Shown piece after piece: positions 29,701 through 35,769 of a DNA stretch of 64,000 nt. How positions within the stretch are numbered: position 1 is the stretch's first letter; each line of letters starts with the position of its first letter. A program made the translations under genes and the position numbers. This DNA is from an uncultured Clostridia bacterium (lineage in GTDB: Bacteria; Bacillota; Clostridia; Christensenellales; Pumilibacteraceae). A model generated the notes under the pieces. It did not search any database, was not told where the DNA came from, and saw nothing but the letters and a program-made list of their open reading frames with translations. The DNA is taken from assembly GCA_947066105.1 (NCBI GenBank), contig CAMSYM010000003.1, positions 1 through 64,000 of the forward strand, read 5' to 3'.

Positions 29701-30205
29701 TTACGAGGACGCCGAAAAAGACACCGATAACGATTATGTGACTGCGGTCGCCCTTTCCGATACCGCCGAAGACGAAGACGACGACAATACCGAAGCGCCT
29801 TCGTCCGAAATACAATGGTGGATACTCCCGACGGTCATATTCGGCGTTGCATTGCTCGGAGCGGTAATTGTGATATTGGTCTTCCGCATTCGCGACCGCA
29901 TCAAGAAAAAACACAAAGTAACGTACACGGCGGAATACGACCGAAGCGACACCATTCGCGACATCGAACGCTTGCAGGCGGAACAGGATTCGAATAAAGC
30001 CAAGTCCGACGCCCTGCCCCAAATCGACGCTACGCGCAACGAGCTTGACGACGACGATTACAAGCCCGAACCCGACGAACAGCCGACGGAAACGGAAGCA
30101 GAGCAAACCGCCGAGCAATCCGAATCGACCGAGAATGCAGGCAAAGAAACCGCCGAAAAATCGGAAGAACCCGCCGCCGAGAAAGACGACGATCTGGACG
30201 ACTGA
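26705..30205 (+). CDS. Large exported protein with four beta-sandwich modules and membrane anchor
   Basis: 1166 residues. Signal sequence at about residues 8-36 (TVVLALAIALSFLIGI, ending KTALAED). Four modules of 180-230 residues share the order: a LLINT-like strand, a FYRVSAWVKT / YYRFGVWVKG / YYRLDITAKV strand, a W-K-Y/F-T-F-Y-V strand and a LLLGVGD / ELWLGTP / ELWLGTGD strand. This is the pattern of galactose-binding (CBM-like) jelly-roll folds. A single transmembrane helix at about residues 1030-1055 (WWILPTVIFGVALLGAVIVI) precedes a basic stop-transfer and a roughly 100-residue acidic, Glu/Thr-rich cytoplasmic tail. The topology suits a surface glycan-binding protein; ligand unknown. Confidence 0.78.
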   Translation: MHAIKRLKNKTITVVLALAIALSFLIGIDFSHKTALAEDDVTEFPPTSVGISNPQFDSSSGSYPAVPSSWTGAAADGGSGRVISGVVDLSDAYFGKDSGNEKFELDQYPEYADDKNKPQTIFGEKGKYKGTDEKALLINTAPGAEIAYSYKSSDMSFSPNSFYRVSAWVKTGDFAPDTGATIKLTGLGENCSFMNINTVKDIEKANGIPVLTADNDYGWVKYTFYVRTSASYTRTVNLLLGVGDSVKGDDEDPDVMPRAAKGYAFFDTVDAERISAHDFATETLSFELTDKQNVYANASGTAMALDLYEPISFTAENGKEIGTFSQNTELWDTNVFYDEYGDNNDSTGVAHSSVYSSESRITDFDSDDNIHGFTQNPWSPLGRAEYETVAELNPMFDGAHNADIMMINTYDGNRFQSAAYGIGSPTVKIDRFKYYRFGVWVKGDSVEGSSGISILVKGKRNGASNFKTLSSYSGLNGDSTDNAHYGWKEQVVYIRGSMLYEYDVKFELWLGTPSSKASGIALFDNVTFTELKYSEYTGMSGADGGNVLTIDQSASDTGINNGNFKTVGDIGDLENPEFPLPVADWTFVTPDTAETTGFSKEKVNTDNAVHGILPTDDDMFSQIQASGAIPGVKNPAHMYSGLENVLLLSSTTPTAIGYKSTAFTLTSGQGSKVTVDLAVDGVTSGNGAALVLKTSTGGIVSAIQNIKTTNGAFKTFTFYLDAPRSNQTLVLELWLGTGDRNKNASNLSNGNVYVRNVGMTEWTVDEGSTIAAEYAKIAENYKTAITTAAMRDALDYAVYSFSAPTFDYYDIYSYASNSGFGIPYQWSRSSANGNVISGIFNTADMKDLTVYDGFDKKDQTGTMLYIFNTDINRTTYTCDNTITLEANKYYRLDITAKVRVTDEVRKDETSIGANLRLTGTTAEFANIKDTTTVIAKDHETDEDILDYETFKTFSFFISTGDNGGDVGLEITFGGADRSGYIQGKLIIADIAMNEVDNLDYEDAEKDTDNDYVTAVALSDTAEDEDDDNTEAPSSEIQWWILPTVIFGVALLGAVIVILVFRIRDRIKKKHKVTYTAEYDRSDTIRDIERLQAEQDSNKAKSDALPQIDATRNELDDDDYKPEPDEQPTETEAEQTAEQSESTENAGKETAEKSEEPAAEKDDDLDD

Positions 30206-30234
30206 CAGATAAGTAAATAAAACAGCGCTATGTC

Positions 30235-30268
30235 AAAAGCGAGCGAAAAATAATTCGCTCGCTTTTTC
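30235..30268 (+). terminator. Terminator after the 1166-residue protein gene
   Basis: AAAAGCGAGCGAA / TTCGCTCGCTTTTT, a 12-13-bp stem. It can serve the convergent flavin reductase gene as well. Confidence 0.85.
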
Positions 30269-30301
30269 GTACCGTAATTAATTTATTCGACAGCCGTTGG
30301 T

Positions 30302-31213
30302 TTACTTTCTCTTTTCTTTACGACGCTTATCGTTGATCGTATCGAGCGCATATTCGTCGATCACGGCAATGCCTTCTTCCTTGGCTATCTCCGCCATTTG
30401 CGACAGCGCCGCCTTCAAAAATATACGCGGTATTTTAGTGAGCCGCGCGCACGCTTCGTCCGTGAACGTAACGTCTGGATCGATACGCTTTGCCGCATAC
30501 TTGACCGAGTCGAGATCCCCGTCCTTAGCCTGTATTTTTTCGGGATACGGCTTACGAAACGCCGAACACCAAAAATTCGTGCTGTCGCGATAGCCGTAGT
30601 CGACAGGCACGCGCGGAAAGCTTTTGGACGATACGCCGTCTATTATAGCGTCGTAATATTTTTCCTTCATCAATATTTTATCTATCTTCAATATAAAGTG
30701 CGCGCCGTATTTGCTCGTTATACCGTTGAAACTGCGGTACGGCGGATCGTACCCGTCAAGCATGCCCGCTTTATCGAGATACGCGTTTTCGAGCGAACCG
30801 TCCCAAGTACATTCAAACACTTGAAACGCTTGCGCTACCACAAGCGGACGCTCGCCGTCGGCTTGCCCGCGTTCGAGCGTAAACAAACAATCTTTCATTT
30901 TTTCCGCAGTAGTTTCGCCGGGAAATCCGAGCCGCACCGCTTCGCGAAAATACTTGCGCTCGTCGGTTATGAAATTGAGCGATACGCGACTGCCGCGCAG
31001 TATGTTCTGCGCCGTATTGGAGCTGTTGCGGCATTCGAGCAACATCGCATAGTACTCCTTTCCCGCAACATAATACGGAAAACACAACGAGTATGCGCCG
31101 AGATTGGTTTGCCCGTCTTTGGACAGCGTTCCGACGAGAGTGGTCGGCATCGGAAAAAATGCCGACGTTTGATAAAAATTATCGACTATGCGAAGATCTT
31201 TGAACGAGCTCAT
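30302..31213 (-). CDS. Flavin reductase-like protein with PCP_red-like C-terminal domain
   Basis: 303 residues. Residues 1-190 form a flavin-reductase-like FMN-binding split barrel (PMPTTLVGTLSKDGQTNLGA YSLCFPYYVAGKEY is the typical opening; NTAQNILRGSRVSLNFITDE follows). The last 60 residues (FTDEACARLTKIPRIFLKAA LSQMAEIAKEEGIAVIDEYA) resemble the small PCP_red domain found in light-independent protochlorophyllide reductase and other redox proteins. It probably reduces or binds a flavin; substrate unknown. AAAGGAG 5 nt before ATG 31213. Confidence 0.8.
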   Translation of the reverse strand: MSSFKDLRIVDNFYQTSAFFPMPTTLVGTLSKDGQTNLGAYSLCFPYYVAGKEYYAMLLECRNSSNTAQNILRGSRVSLNFITDERKYFREAVRLGFPGETTAEKMKDCLFTLERGQADGERPLVVAQAFQVFECTWDGSLENAYLDKAGMLDGYDPPYRSFNGITSKYGAHFILKIDKILMKEKYYDAIIDGVSSKSFPRVPVDYGYRDSTNFWCSAFRKPYPEKIQAKDGDLDSVKYAAKRIDPDVTFTDEACARLTKIPRIFLKAALSQMAEIAKEEGIAVIDEYALDTINDKRRKEKRK

Positions 31214-31251
31214 ATTGTCTCCTTTCGATATAAAATCGCCGCAAAACGGCG

Positions 31252-31893
31252 TTACCGCTTAATTATCTCGCTGTTAAAGTACCGCTCCGTAAAATACGTT
31301 TTTTTACGTATAGTTCGCACCCCTATCTTTGCGTTGTGCGGCGCGACTACCCACTTGTTTTCGTTATCGTTTAAACGGTGTATCACGGCTATGACGACGC
31401 CGTCAAACTCGTCTATCGGCTCATCTACGCCCAATACATACGCATCCTGTTCTTCGCCGTCGCCGCCGAGTATTCCAGCTATATAGCCGTAATTCACTTC
31501 GTAGATCATATTCGGGTGTTTGGGATGCGCAGTGCCGAGCTTTCTGTCAACAGTCACGTGTACCGTTTGACCGATAACGCTTTTCAATTTTCGGATCCTG
31601 CGTTTCTTTGCGATCGAATTTACCGCATACATAACAATATGCAAAACTACCACGGATATACCCACCGACAGCATTATTATGCCGTTGCGCTTATCATCAG
31701 CGCTTTCCGGATCGACTATCGCATAAGCCCCGATAGCTATTACCAAAAATGTGGCTAAAAACACTGTGCAACACAAAACGGTCAAAAACACTTCGGTGCG
31801 TTTTTTGATTTTTTTGCTCGGTATCAACGTCATTACCATATCGATGTAAAGCTCGCCGAATATCCCGCCTAATATTTCAAACAATGCGTCCAT
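31252..31893 (-). CDS. Membrane-tethered inorganic pyrophosphatase-like protein
   Basis: 213 residues. The N-terminal 95 residues contain two transmembrane helices (FLTVLCCTVFLATFLVIAIG and GIIMLSVGISVVVLHIVMYA). The C-terminal 110 residues match the small pyrophosphatase-like family: VHVTVDRKLGTAHPKHPN, YEVNYGYIAGILGGDGEEQD, YVLGVDEPIDEFDGVVIAVI, NKWVVAP. GDGEEQDAYVL corresponds to the acidic metal-binding signature of family I enzymes. Stand-alone versions are about 120 residues and soluble, so the membrane segment is a fusion. Activity on PPi or a related phosphoanhydride at the membrane is inferred. Its ATG overlaps the stop of the HAD gene (TAATG). Confidence 0.8.
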   Translation of the reverse strand: MDALFEILGGIFGELYIDMVMTLIPSKKIKKRTEVFLTVLCCTVFLATFLVIAIGAYAIVDPESADDKRNGIIMLSVGISVVVLHIVMYAVNSIAKKRRIRKLKSVIGQTVHVTVDRKLGTAHPKHPNMIYEVNYGYIAGILGGDGEEQDAYVLGVDEPIDEFDGVVIAVIHRLNDNENKWVVAPHNAKIGVRTIRKKTYFTERYFNSEIIKR

Positions 31894-32378
31894 TATATTT
31901 TATCACCGATCGCGTTGAGTATTTCTATCGCTTTTTGCACGTGTTCGCTTTCCAAACCGCGACCTATATACGGACTGGTTTTAATAAAGTTATCGCGCAT
32001 ATCGCCCCAATCGTAAACGCAATCATCAATTATAACAAAGCTTTCGACAGGTTGGTCGACGTTTTTCAGCCACTCGCGGATCTCGTCGCCGCGATCGGCG
32101 TCGAGTCCGCGATCGGGCGTTTTATCGTGTATCTCCAAGCCGTACAATGCGAACGTATCGGCTATATACCGTCCGTCCTCGTCGCGCTTGGACGGATCTT
32201 TATCCCAATCGACACGCCAAGTCGACGTAAACACTATGACCGCGCCCGTAGCGTCTGTTATCTCCTTAACGAGCGACAGCCGCGTTTCGTCTATATATGT
32301 AAGCTCCTCCCAGTTACGCGCGCGATCGTACGCTCTGCTGTTCAACACTCCGTCGAGATCCAAAAATATCACTTTCAT
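31893..32378 (-). CDS. HAD-domain protein (HAD_SAK type)
   Basis: 161 residues. Motif I is IFLDLDGVLNS (nucleophile Asp and Asp+2), followed by VIVFTSTWRVDW (motif II Thr/Ser) and FVIIDDCVYDWGD (acidic motif IV). This arrangement, with TSTWR, is that of the HAD domain found in Swiss-army-knife RNA repair proteins and phage-like phosphatases. It is presumably a phosphatase of unknown substrate. Strong promoter upstream; translationally coupled to the pyrophosphatase-like gene. Confidence 0.85.
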   Translation of the reverse strand: MKVIFLDLDGVLNSRAYDRARNWEELTYIDETRLSLVKEITDATGAVIVFTSTWRVDWDKDPSKRDEDGRYIADTFALYGLEIHDKTPDRGLDADRGDEIREWLKNVDQPVESFVIIDDCVYDWGDMRDNFIKTSPYIGRGLESEHVQKAIEILNAIGDKI

Positions 32379-32407
32379 ATTTCACCGCATCCGTTAAATT
32401 TTACATA

Positions 32408-32436
32408 ATTATACTATATTTCCGCCACGTTGTCAA
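32408..32436 (-). promoter_or_regulatory. Promoter of the HAD/pyrophosphatase-like operon
   Basis: On the minus strand: TTGACA (32431-32436), a 17-bp spacer, TATAAT (32408-32413), a full consensus match. Confidence 0.85.
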
Positions 32437-32530
32437 GGCGCGCCGGACCGTATTATTTTTATGTTCGGGCAAAGCGACAAAATAACACAAAAAGACATAA
32501 AATGGACCATATTAAAAACATCGCTTTATG

Positions 32531-32559
32531 TTGCATATTGTCGGAATATCGATTATAAT
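32531..32559 (+). promoter_or_regulatory. Promoter of the first Spo0A-C-like gene, leaderless arrangement
   Basis: TTGCAT (32531-32536), a 17-bp spacer, TATAAT (32554-32559), then 6 nt to ATG 32566. The promoter lies inside a longer open frame that begins at 32461, which argues for the internal start. Confidence 0.7.
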
Positions 32560-32565
32560 TATGAC

Positions 32566-32988
32566 ATGAACACTACGACAGAAAAAAATTGCGCGATAGC
32601 AATAGAAAACTCAGCCAACCGTATAGCCGCAGAAAAACTCGTACTCAAATGCGGCGTCCGCGCCGACCTTAAAGGTTGCCAATGCCTTGTCGACGCGATA
32701 ATCATTTTCGGTACGGAGCTTTGCTCCGGATTTTGCCAGATCTACAAGATCATAGGCGAACTGCGCGGACTCAGACAAAAGTCGGTCATGCGCGAAATAT
32801 CCTACGCCATCAGTCAGGCACACGACCTACCCGTGCATCTTTCGGCGCTTATCGGCATCGATATCAAAGAAGTACATAACGGGTTGGTTATAGCATATCT
32901 CGGCAGACTGTTCGACACGCCCGAACTGTCCGCACAAAATTCCGCAAATCCCCATACCCCCGACCCTATTCCGCAAAATAACGATTAA
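32566..32988 (+). CDS. Spo0A C-terminal-domain-like mini-protein, copy 1
   Basis: 140 residues from ATG 32566. Residues about 20-115 resemble the DNA-binding effector domain of Spo0A: AEKLVLKCGVRADLKGCQCL VDAIII aligns with the IGVPAHIKGYQYLREAI pattern, followed by KIIGELRGLRQKSVMREISY AI in place of LYPTIAKKYNTTPSRVERAI RHAI. The receiver domain of Spo0A is entirely absent. It may bind 0A-box-like DNA constitutively or interfere with Spo0A dimers (inference). A Pro/Asn-rich tail ends the protein. Tandem with a paralogue at 33.06 kb. Confidence 0.65.
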   Translation: MNTTTEKNCAIAIENSANRIAAEKLVLKCGVRADLKGCQCLVDAIIIFGTELCSGFCQIYKIIGELRGLRQKSVMREISYAISQAHDLPVHLSALIGIDIKEVHNGLVIAYLGRLFDTPELSAQNSANPHTPDPIPQNND

Positions 32989-33063
32989 AAATTTTTAAAG
33001 GAGTGCGATCGATCTTGCGCAATTTATTGCACGGCGCGGCAACATCGGTCGTGTTGAGCGATC

Positions 33064-33447
33064 ATGTACATACATGCTATATCGGAATACGCCACGGCAA
33101 CCGCCGACAATACTTTTCGGGTAACCGCCGAAAAGCTCGTGCTCAAATGCGGCATTCGCGCCGATCTTAAAGGCTTTCACCGCCTTGCGGACGCCGTCAT
33201 TATCTACGGTACAGGACTCTGTACGGAGTTCTGCCGTATCTACCGAATTATCGGCGATCTTAACGGACTGCAATCCAAATCCGTGATGCGCGAAATATCC
33301 TACGCTATAAAACAGTCGTTCGATCTACGCGCCAAGCTGTCCGCGCTCGTCGGATTCGACATTCCGGAATCGGAGATACACAGCGGGCTTGTCATCGCAT
33401 ACTTGGGCAAGCTATTCAAAAATCCCGAATTATCTGTCTACGCATGA
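33064..33447 (+). CDS. Spo0A C-terminal-domain-like mini-protein, copy 2
   Basis: 127 residues. It is clearly paralogous to copy 1: AEKLVLKCGIRADLKGFHRL ADAVIIYGTGLCTEF, KSVMREISYAIKQ and SGLVIAYLGKLF repeat with few changes. Again only the helix-turn-helix effector part of Spo0A is represented. The ATG has a weak ribosome-binding site (GAG), while an AAAGGAG at 32997-33003 lies too far upstream to serve it directly. Probably co-transcribed with copy 1 (75 bp gap) and closed by a terminator. Confidence 0.62.
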   Translation: MYIHAISEYATATADNTFRVTAEKLVLKCGIRADLKGFHRLADAVIIYGTGLCTEFCRIYRIIGDLNGLQSKSVMREISYAIKQSFDLRAKLSALVGFDIPESEIHSGLVIAYLGKLFKNPELSVYA

Positions 33448-33473
33448 CCGATAATTTACGCTGTATGCTCATG

Positions 33474-33516
33474 CACCGAAAGCGCTGTGATCTAAGCGTT
33501 TTCGGTGTATTTTTTT
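33474..33516 (+). terminator. Terminator after the Spo0A-C-like pair
   Basis: CACCGAAAGCGCT pairs with AGCGTTTTCGGTG (one mismatch), followed by seven T. Confidence 0.8.
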
Positions 33517-33548
33517 AATGCGTAATGCTCGAAATAATGATATTTCGC

Positions 33549-33577
33549 TTGACATAGAGCAACGCATGTGATAGAAT
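33549..33577 (+). promoter_or_regulatory. Promoter of tRNA-Lys/tRNA-Tyr
   Basis: TTGACA (33549-33554), a 17-bp spacer, TAGAAT (33572-33577), 15 nt before the mature tRNA-Lys 5' end. Confidence 0.8.
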
Positions 33578-33592
33578 AATATGGTTGCGATT

Positions 33593-33668
33593 GGTCCATT
33601 AGCTCAGTCGGTAGAGCACTTGACTTTTAATCAAGTTGTCCCGCGTTCGAATCGCGGATGGATCACCA
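33593..33668 (+). tRNA. tRNA-Lys (anticodon TTT)
   Basis: 76 nt including encoded CCA. Acceptor GGTCCAT/ATGGATC with one G-U, anticodon stem TTGAC-TTTTAA-GTCAA-like with TTT, T-arm GCG-TTCGAAT-CGC. Confidence 0.95.
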
Positions 33669-33674
33669 CAGTAC

Positions 33675-33759
33675 GGACGGGTTCCCGAGTGGCCAAAGGG
33701 AACAGACTGTAAATCTGTCAGCTTCGCTTTCGGTGGTTCGAATCCACCCCCGTCCACCA
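33675..33759 (+). tRNA. tRNA-Tyr (anticodon GTA)
   Basis: 85 nt class II tRNA with a long variable arm (CAGCTTCGCTTTCG) and encoded CCA. Acceptor GGACGGG/CCCGTCC; anticodon loop CTGTAAA. Confidence 0.95.
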
Positions 33760-33798
33760 TTGTAAACCCGAAACGAATCTCGTTTCGGGTTTTACAAT
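33760..33798 (+). terminator. Terminator of the tRNA-Lys/Tyr unit
   Basis: ACCCGAAACGA / TCGTTTCGGGT with flanking TTGTAAA/TTTTACAA, an uninterrupted long stem with a 3-nt loop, placed at the tRNA-Tyr 3' end. Confidence 0.85.
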
Positions 33799-33843
33799 GA
33801 AATTTGTACGACCGTACAAATGAAATAACTGCGTTATGCAATA

Positions 33844-34071
33844 TTGCTTACGCAATATGAAATATATACATCGTCCGTATTGGCGAAAATGGGTAAGATC
33901 GGCGGCGCGCGGTGTTGTAAAAGGAATGCGTTTATTTCTATATCGCATGCGGTAAAATTCGTAAAAGAAAAATACAATATCGAAATGGAACTCGGTAATA
34001 TCGACTGCGAATTTTCGCCGCTCAATAAGCAATGCTTAAAAACCGCATGCCCATACTACCGCGCATTATAA
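33844..34071 (+). pseudogene. C-terminal remnant of a DUF5714-like protein
   Basis: The segment GARCCKRNAFISISHAVKF followed by IDCEFSPLNKQCLKTACPYY resembles the Cys-rich C terminus of DUF5714-containing proteins (CCKR motif, CxxxxCPYY end). The first dozen residues come from a short repeated AT-rich sequence, not from the family, and there is no ribosome-binding site. Best read as the truncated end of a lost gene, now sitting between the tRNA terminator and an unknown gene. A tiny functional protein cannot be excluded. Confidence 0.5.
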
Positions 34072-34131
34072 TTTCAGCATACCGGATATGCGCTTAAACA
34101 ACAAATATTCAATACATAGAAAAGTAAGCAA

Positions 34132-35151
34132 ATGAGTTTTATCAAAAATTTCAAATCCTTTTTGGAAAAAATCAATATCGATTACGATAAATATCGTAAC
34201 AGTACTATCACATGCAAAAACGGCGACACGTATTTGTTTTCCGAAATTACCGAAGAACGCCTTAAAAGCTTTGATTGGGCATATTTTCTCGCAAAGCAAA
34301 ACCAAATAATAATGCTTGACAACAGTCAAAATTACACCGACAGTATAAAACTTATCAAGGCTTTTCAGGACGGCAAGCTTTGCACCGAAAACGGCGCTGT
34401 CGAATATTTTGAAAACGCCGCTAACGATTTCGACATCGATCTATTCGAAGCGACAAAAGATATGTACTGCTTTATAAGATATATGTTTTCGGGAATATTC
34501 GACAACGCAAAACTTATGTATCTCGAAGACGGCAGTTTCGAAAATTATTTGATATGCATGGCGACGGTACCGCATACCAACGGGCTTGCGGAAGATTTTA
34601 CGAAGGATATCCGAAAGCTCGCTAAAAAATGCGGCTTGTACATATTCCCCATCACCGGCGCGTTTCCCAAAAGGCAAGTCTTGTCATTCGATAATGTGGA
34701 CGTTAAATATCACGACCTTTGCGTTATCGACGGGATACTTACACCAAAAAACAGTTATAACAAAGATCGCAACAACGAATTAATTGCCGAACTAAACGCC
34801 AAGCGTCGCCAACACAGACTCGAACAGCTTAACTTTGTCATGAGCAGTCGGGACGAGGAAAAATACGCGCGAAAAGCCGAAAAATTATACGACGCTATCA
34901 AAAAATACGGATTGGAAAATATAAGCAAAGACAAACCGCAACTCCGAATAGAAAATTTTTTAATCGAAGTTTTCAAGGTCATTTTGTATAAAAAATGGGC
35001 GTCTTACAAAAATATCGCAGAACTCGAAGCAAGCTACGAATATTTTTATCATTTGTTCGACGAGTGCAACAGCGTATCCGACCTTCCGTTAAAAGAAAAT
35101 TTGATATTCGACATAATTGACGACATTTGCGAATACGTTCAACCCGAATAA
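34132..35151 (+). CDS. Uncharacterised soluble protein
   Basis: 339 residues with no signal peptide or membrane helix. Not recognised. The sequence is Lys/Asn/Asp-rich, predicted mostly alpha-helical, with a charged coiled-coil-like stretch at about residues 218-265 (ELNAKRRQHRLEQLNF, SSRDEEKYARKAEKLYDAIK). The first 60 residues contain a TCKNGDTYLFSEITEERLKS element recalling small restriction-like or DUF-type helper domains, but the match is not convincing. Codon use is more AT-rich than in the core genes. Flanked upstream by a gene remnant and tRNAs, so the locus may be accessory. Confidence 0.65.
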   Translation: MSFIKNFKSFLEKINIDYDKYRNSTITCKNGDTYLFSEITEERLKSFDWAYFLAKQNQIIMLDNSQNYTDSIKLIKAFQDGKLCTENGAVEYFENAANDFDIDLFEATKDMYCFIRYMFSGIFDNAKLMYLEDGSFENYLICMATVPHTNGLAEDFTKDIRKLAKKCGLYIFPITGAFPKRQVLSFDNVDVKYHDLCVIDGILTPKNSYNKDRNNELIAELNAKRRQHRLEQLNFVMSSRDEEKYARKAEKLYDAIKKYGLENISKDKPQLRIENFLIEVFKVILYKKWASYKNIAELEASYEYFYHLFDECNSVSDLPLKENLIFDIIDDICEYVQPE

Positions 35152-35260
35152 CGATAATATCACGGCATCATAAGCTTGATCATCAAACTGTTTATATATT
35201 TTATGCAAGCAATCGAGCGCCTAATGAAATAAAACAACGATTTAAGCAACGGTTATCCGC

Positions 35261-35289
35261 TTGAAAAAACTATCGTTTAGTGCTATAAT
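35261..35289 (+). promoter_or_regulatory. Promoter of the 157-residue membrane protein, leaderless arrangement
   Basis: TTGAAA (35261-35266), a 17-bp spacer, TATAAT (35284-35289), then 6 nt to ATG 35296. Confidence 0.75.
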
Positions 35290-35295
35290 TAGTTT

Positions 35296-35769
35296 ATGGA
35301 TCTGTTCAATTATTACGGACTCGGCATAATGGCGCTCATAATGCTCCCTAATATAATTTATGCCGTAAAACATAAGGATCTCGCAAGTCCATATAAAAAC
35401 AAATCGCTAACCGCGATCGAACAAATAGGACGGTACGGTTGTTTTGTATTTATGATCTTCAATATACCGTATACATATTACGATTTTTGGTTTATCGACG
35501 GAAAAACCGTTTACATTATAGTGAACGCGATCGCGGTTGTTGCTTACTGCGCGATATGGATAATATTGTGGAACAAATCAAATTTGACAAAAGCATTATT
35601 GCTATCGATCATTCCGTCGGCTATATTCGTATTTTCCGGGATTCTCATCGCAAGCATACCGTTACTCGTTTTTTCTGCGCTTTTCGCAGTCGCGCACATA
35701 TTTATTTCGGTCAAATCGGTCAAAAACCTACAATCTCATAGGACAATATCGATAAGGAGTAGTTTATGA
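35296..35769 (+). CDS. Small polytopic membrane protein
   Basis: 157 residues with about five transmembrane helices (GLGIMALIMLPNIIYAV, GCFVFMIFNIPYTYY, VYIIVNAIAVVAYCAIWIIL, LLLSIIPSAIFVFSGILIAS, LVFSALFAVAHIFISV). Similar unnamed proteins occur in Clostridia, but I cannot assign a function. The stop overlaps the ATG of the lipoprotein gene by 4 bp, so the two are translated together; the lipoprotein ribosome-binding site (AAGGAG) lies inside this gene. Confidence 0.75.
   Translation: MDLFNYYGLGIMALIMLPNIIYAVKHKDLASPYKNKSLTAIEQIGRYGCFVFMIFNIPYTYYDFWFIDGKTVYIIVNAIAVVAYCAIWIILWNKSNLTKALLLSIIPSAIFVFSGILIASIPLLVFSALFAVAHIFISVKSVKNLQSHRTISIRSSL

Noticed and set aside
28901..30118. 405-codon open frame opposite the large surface protein
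   Set aside because: Antisense shadow with Arg/Val/Phe-rich sequence and no start signals.
32461..32565. Longer form of Spo0A-C-like copy 1
   Set aside because: The -35/-10 boxes lie inside this extension and the Spo0A-like part begins after ATG 32566.
33015..33180. Short frame from TTG 33015 behind AAAGGAG
   Set aside because: It is out of frame with copy 2 and its translation has no family pattern; spacing of 11 nt is poor.
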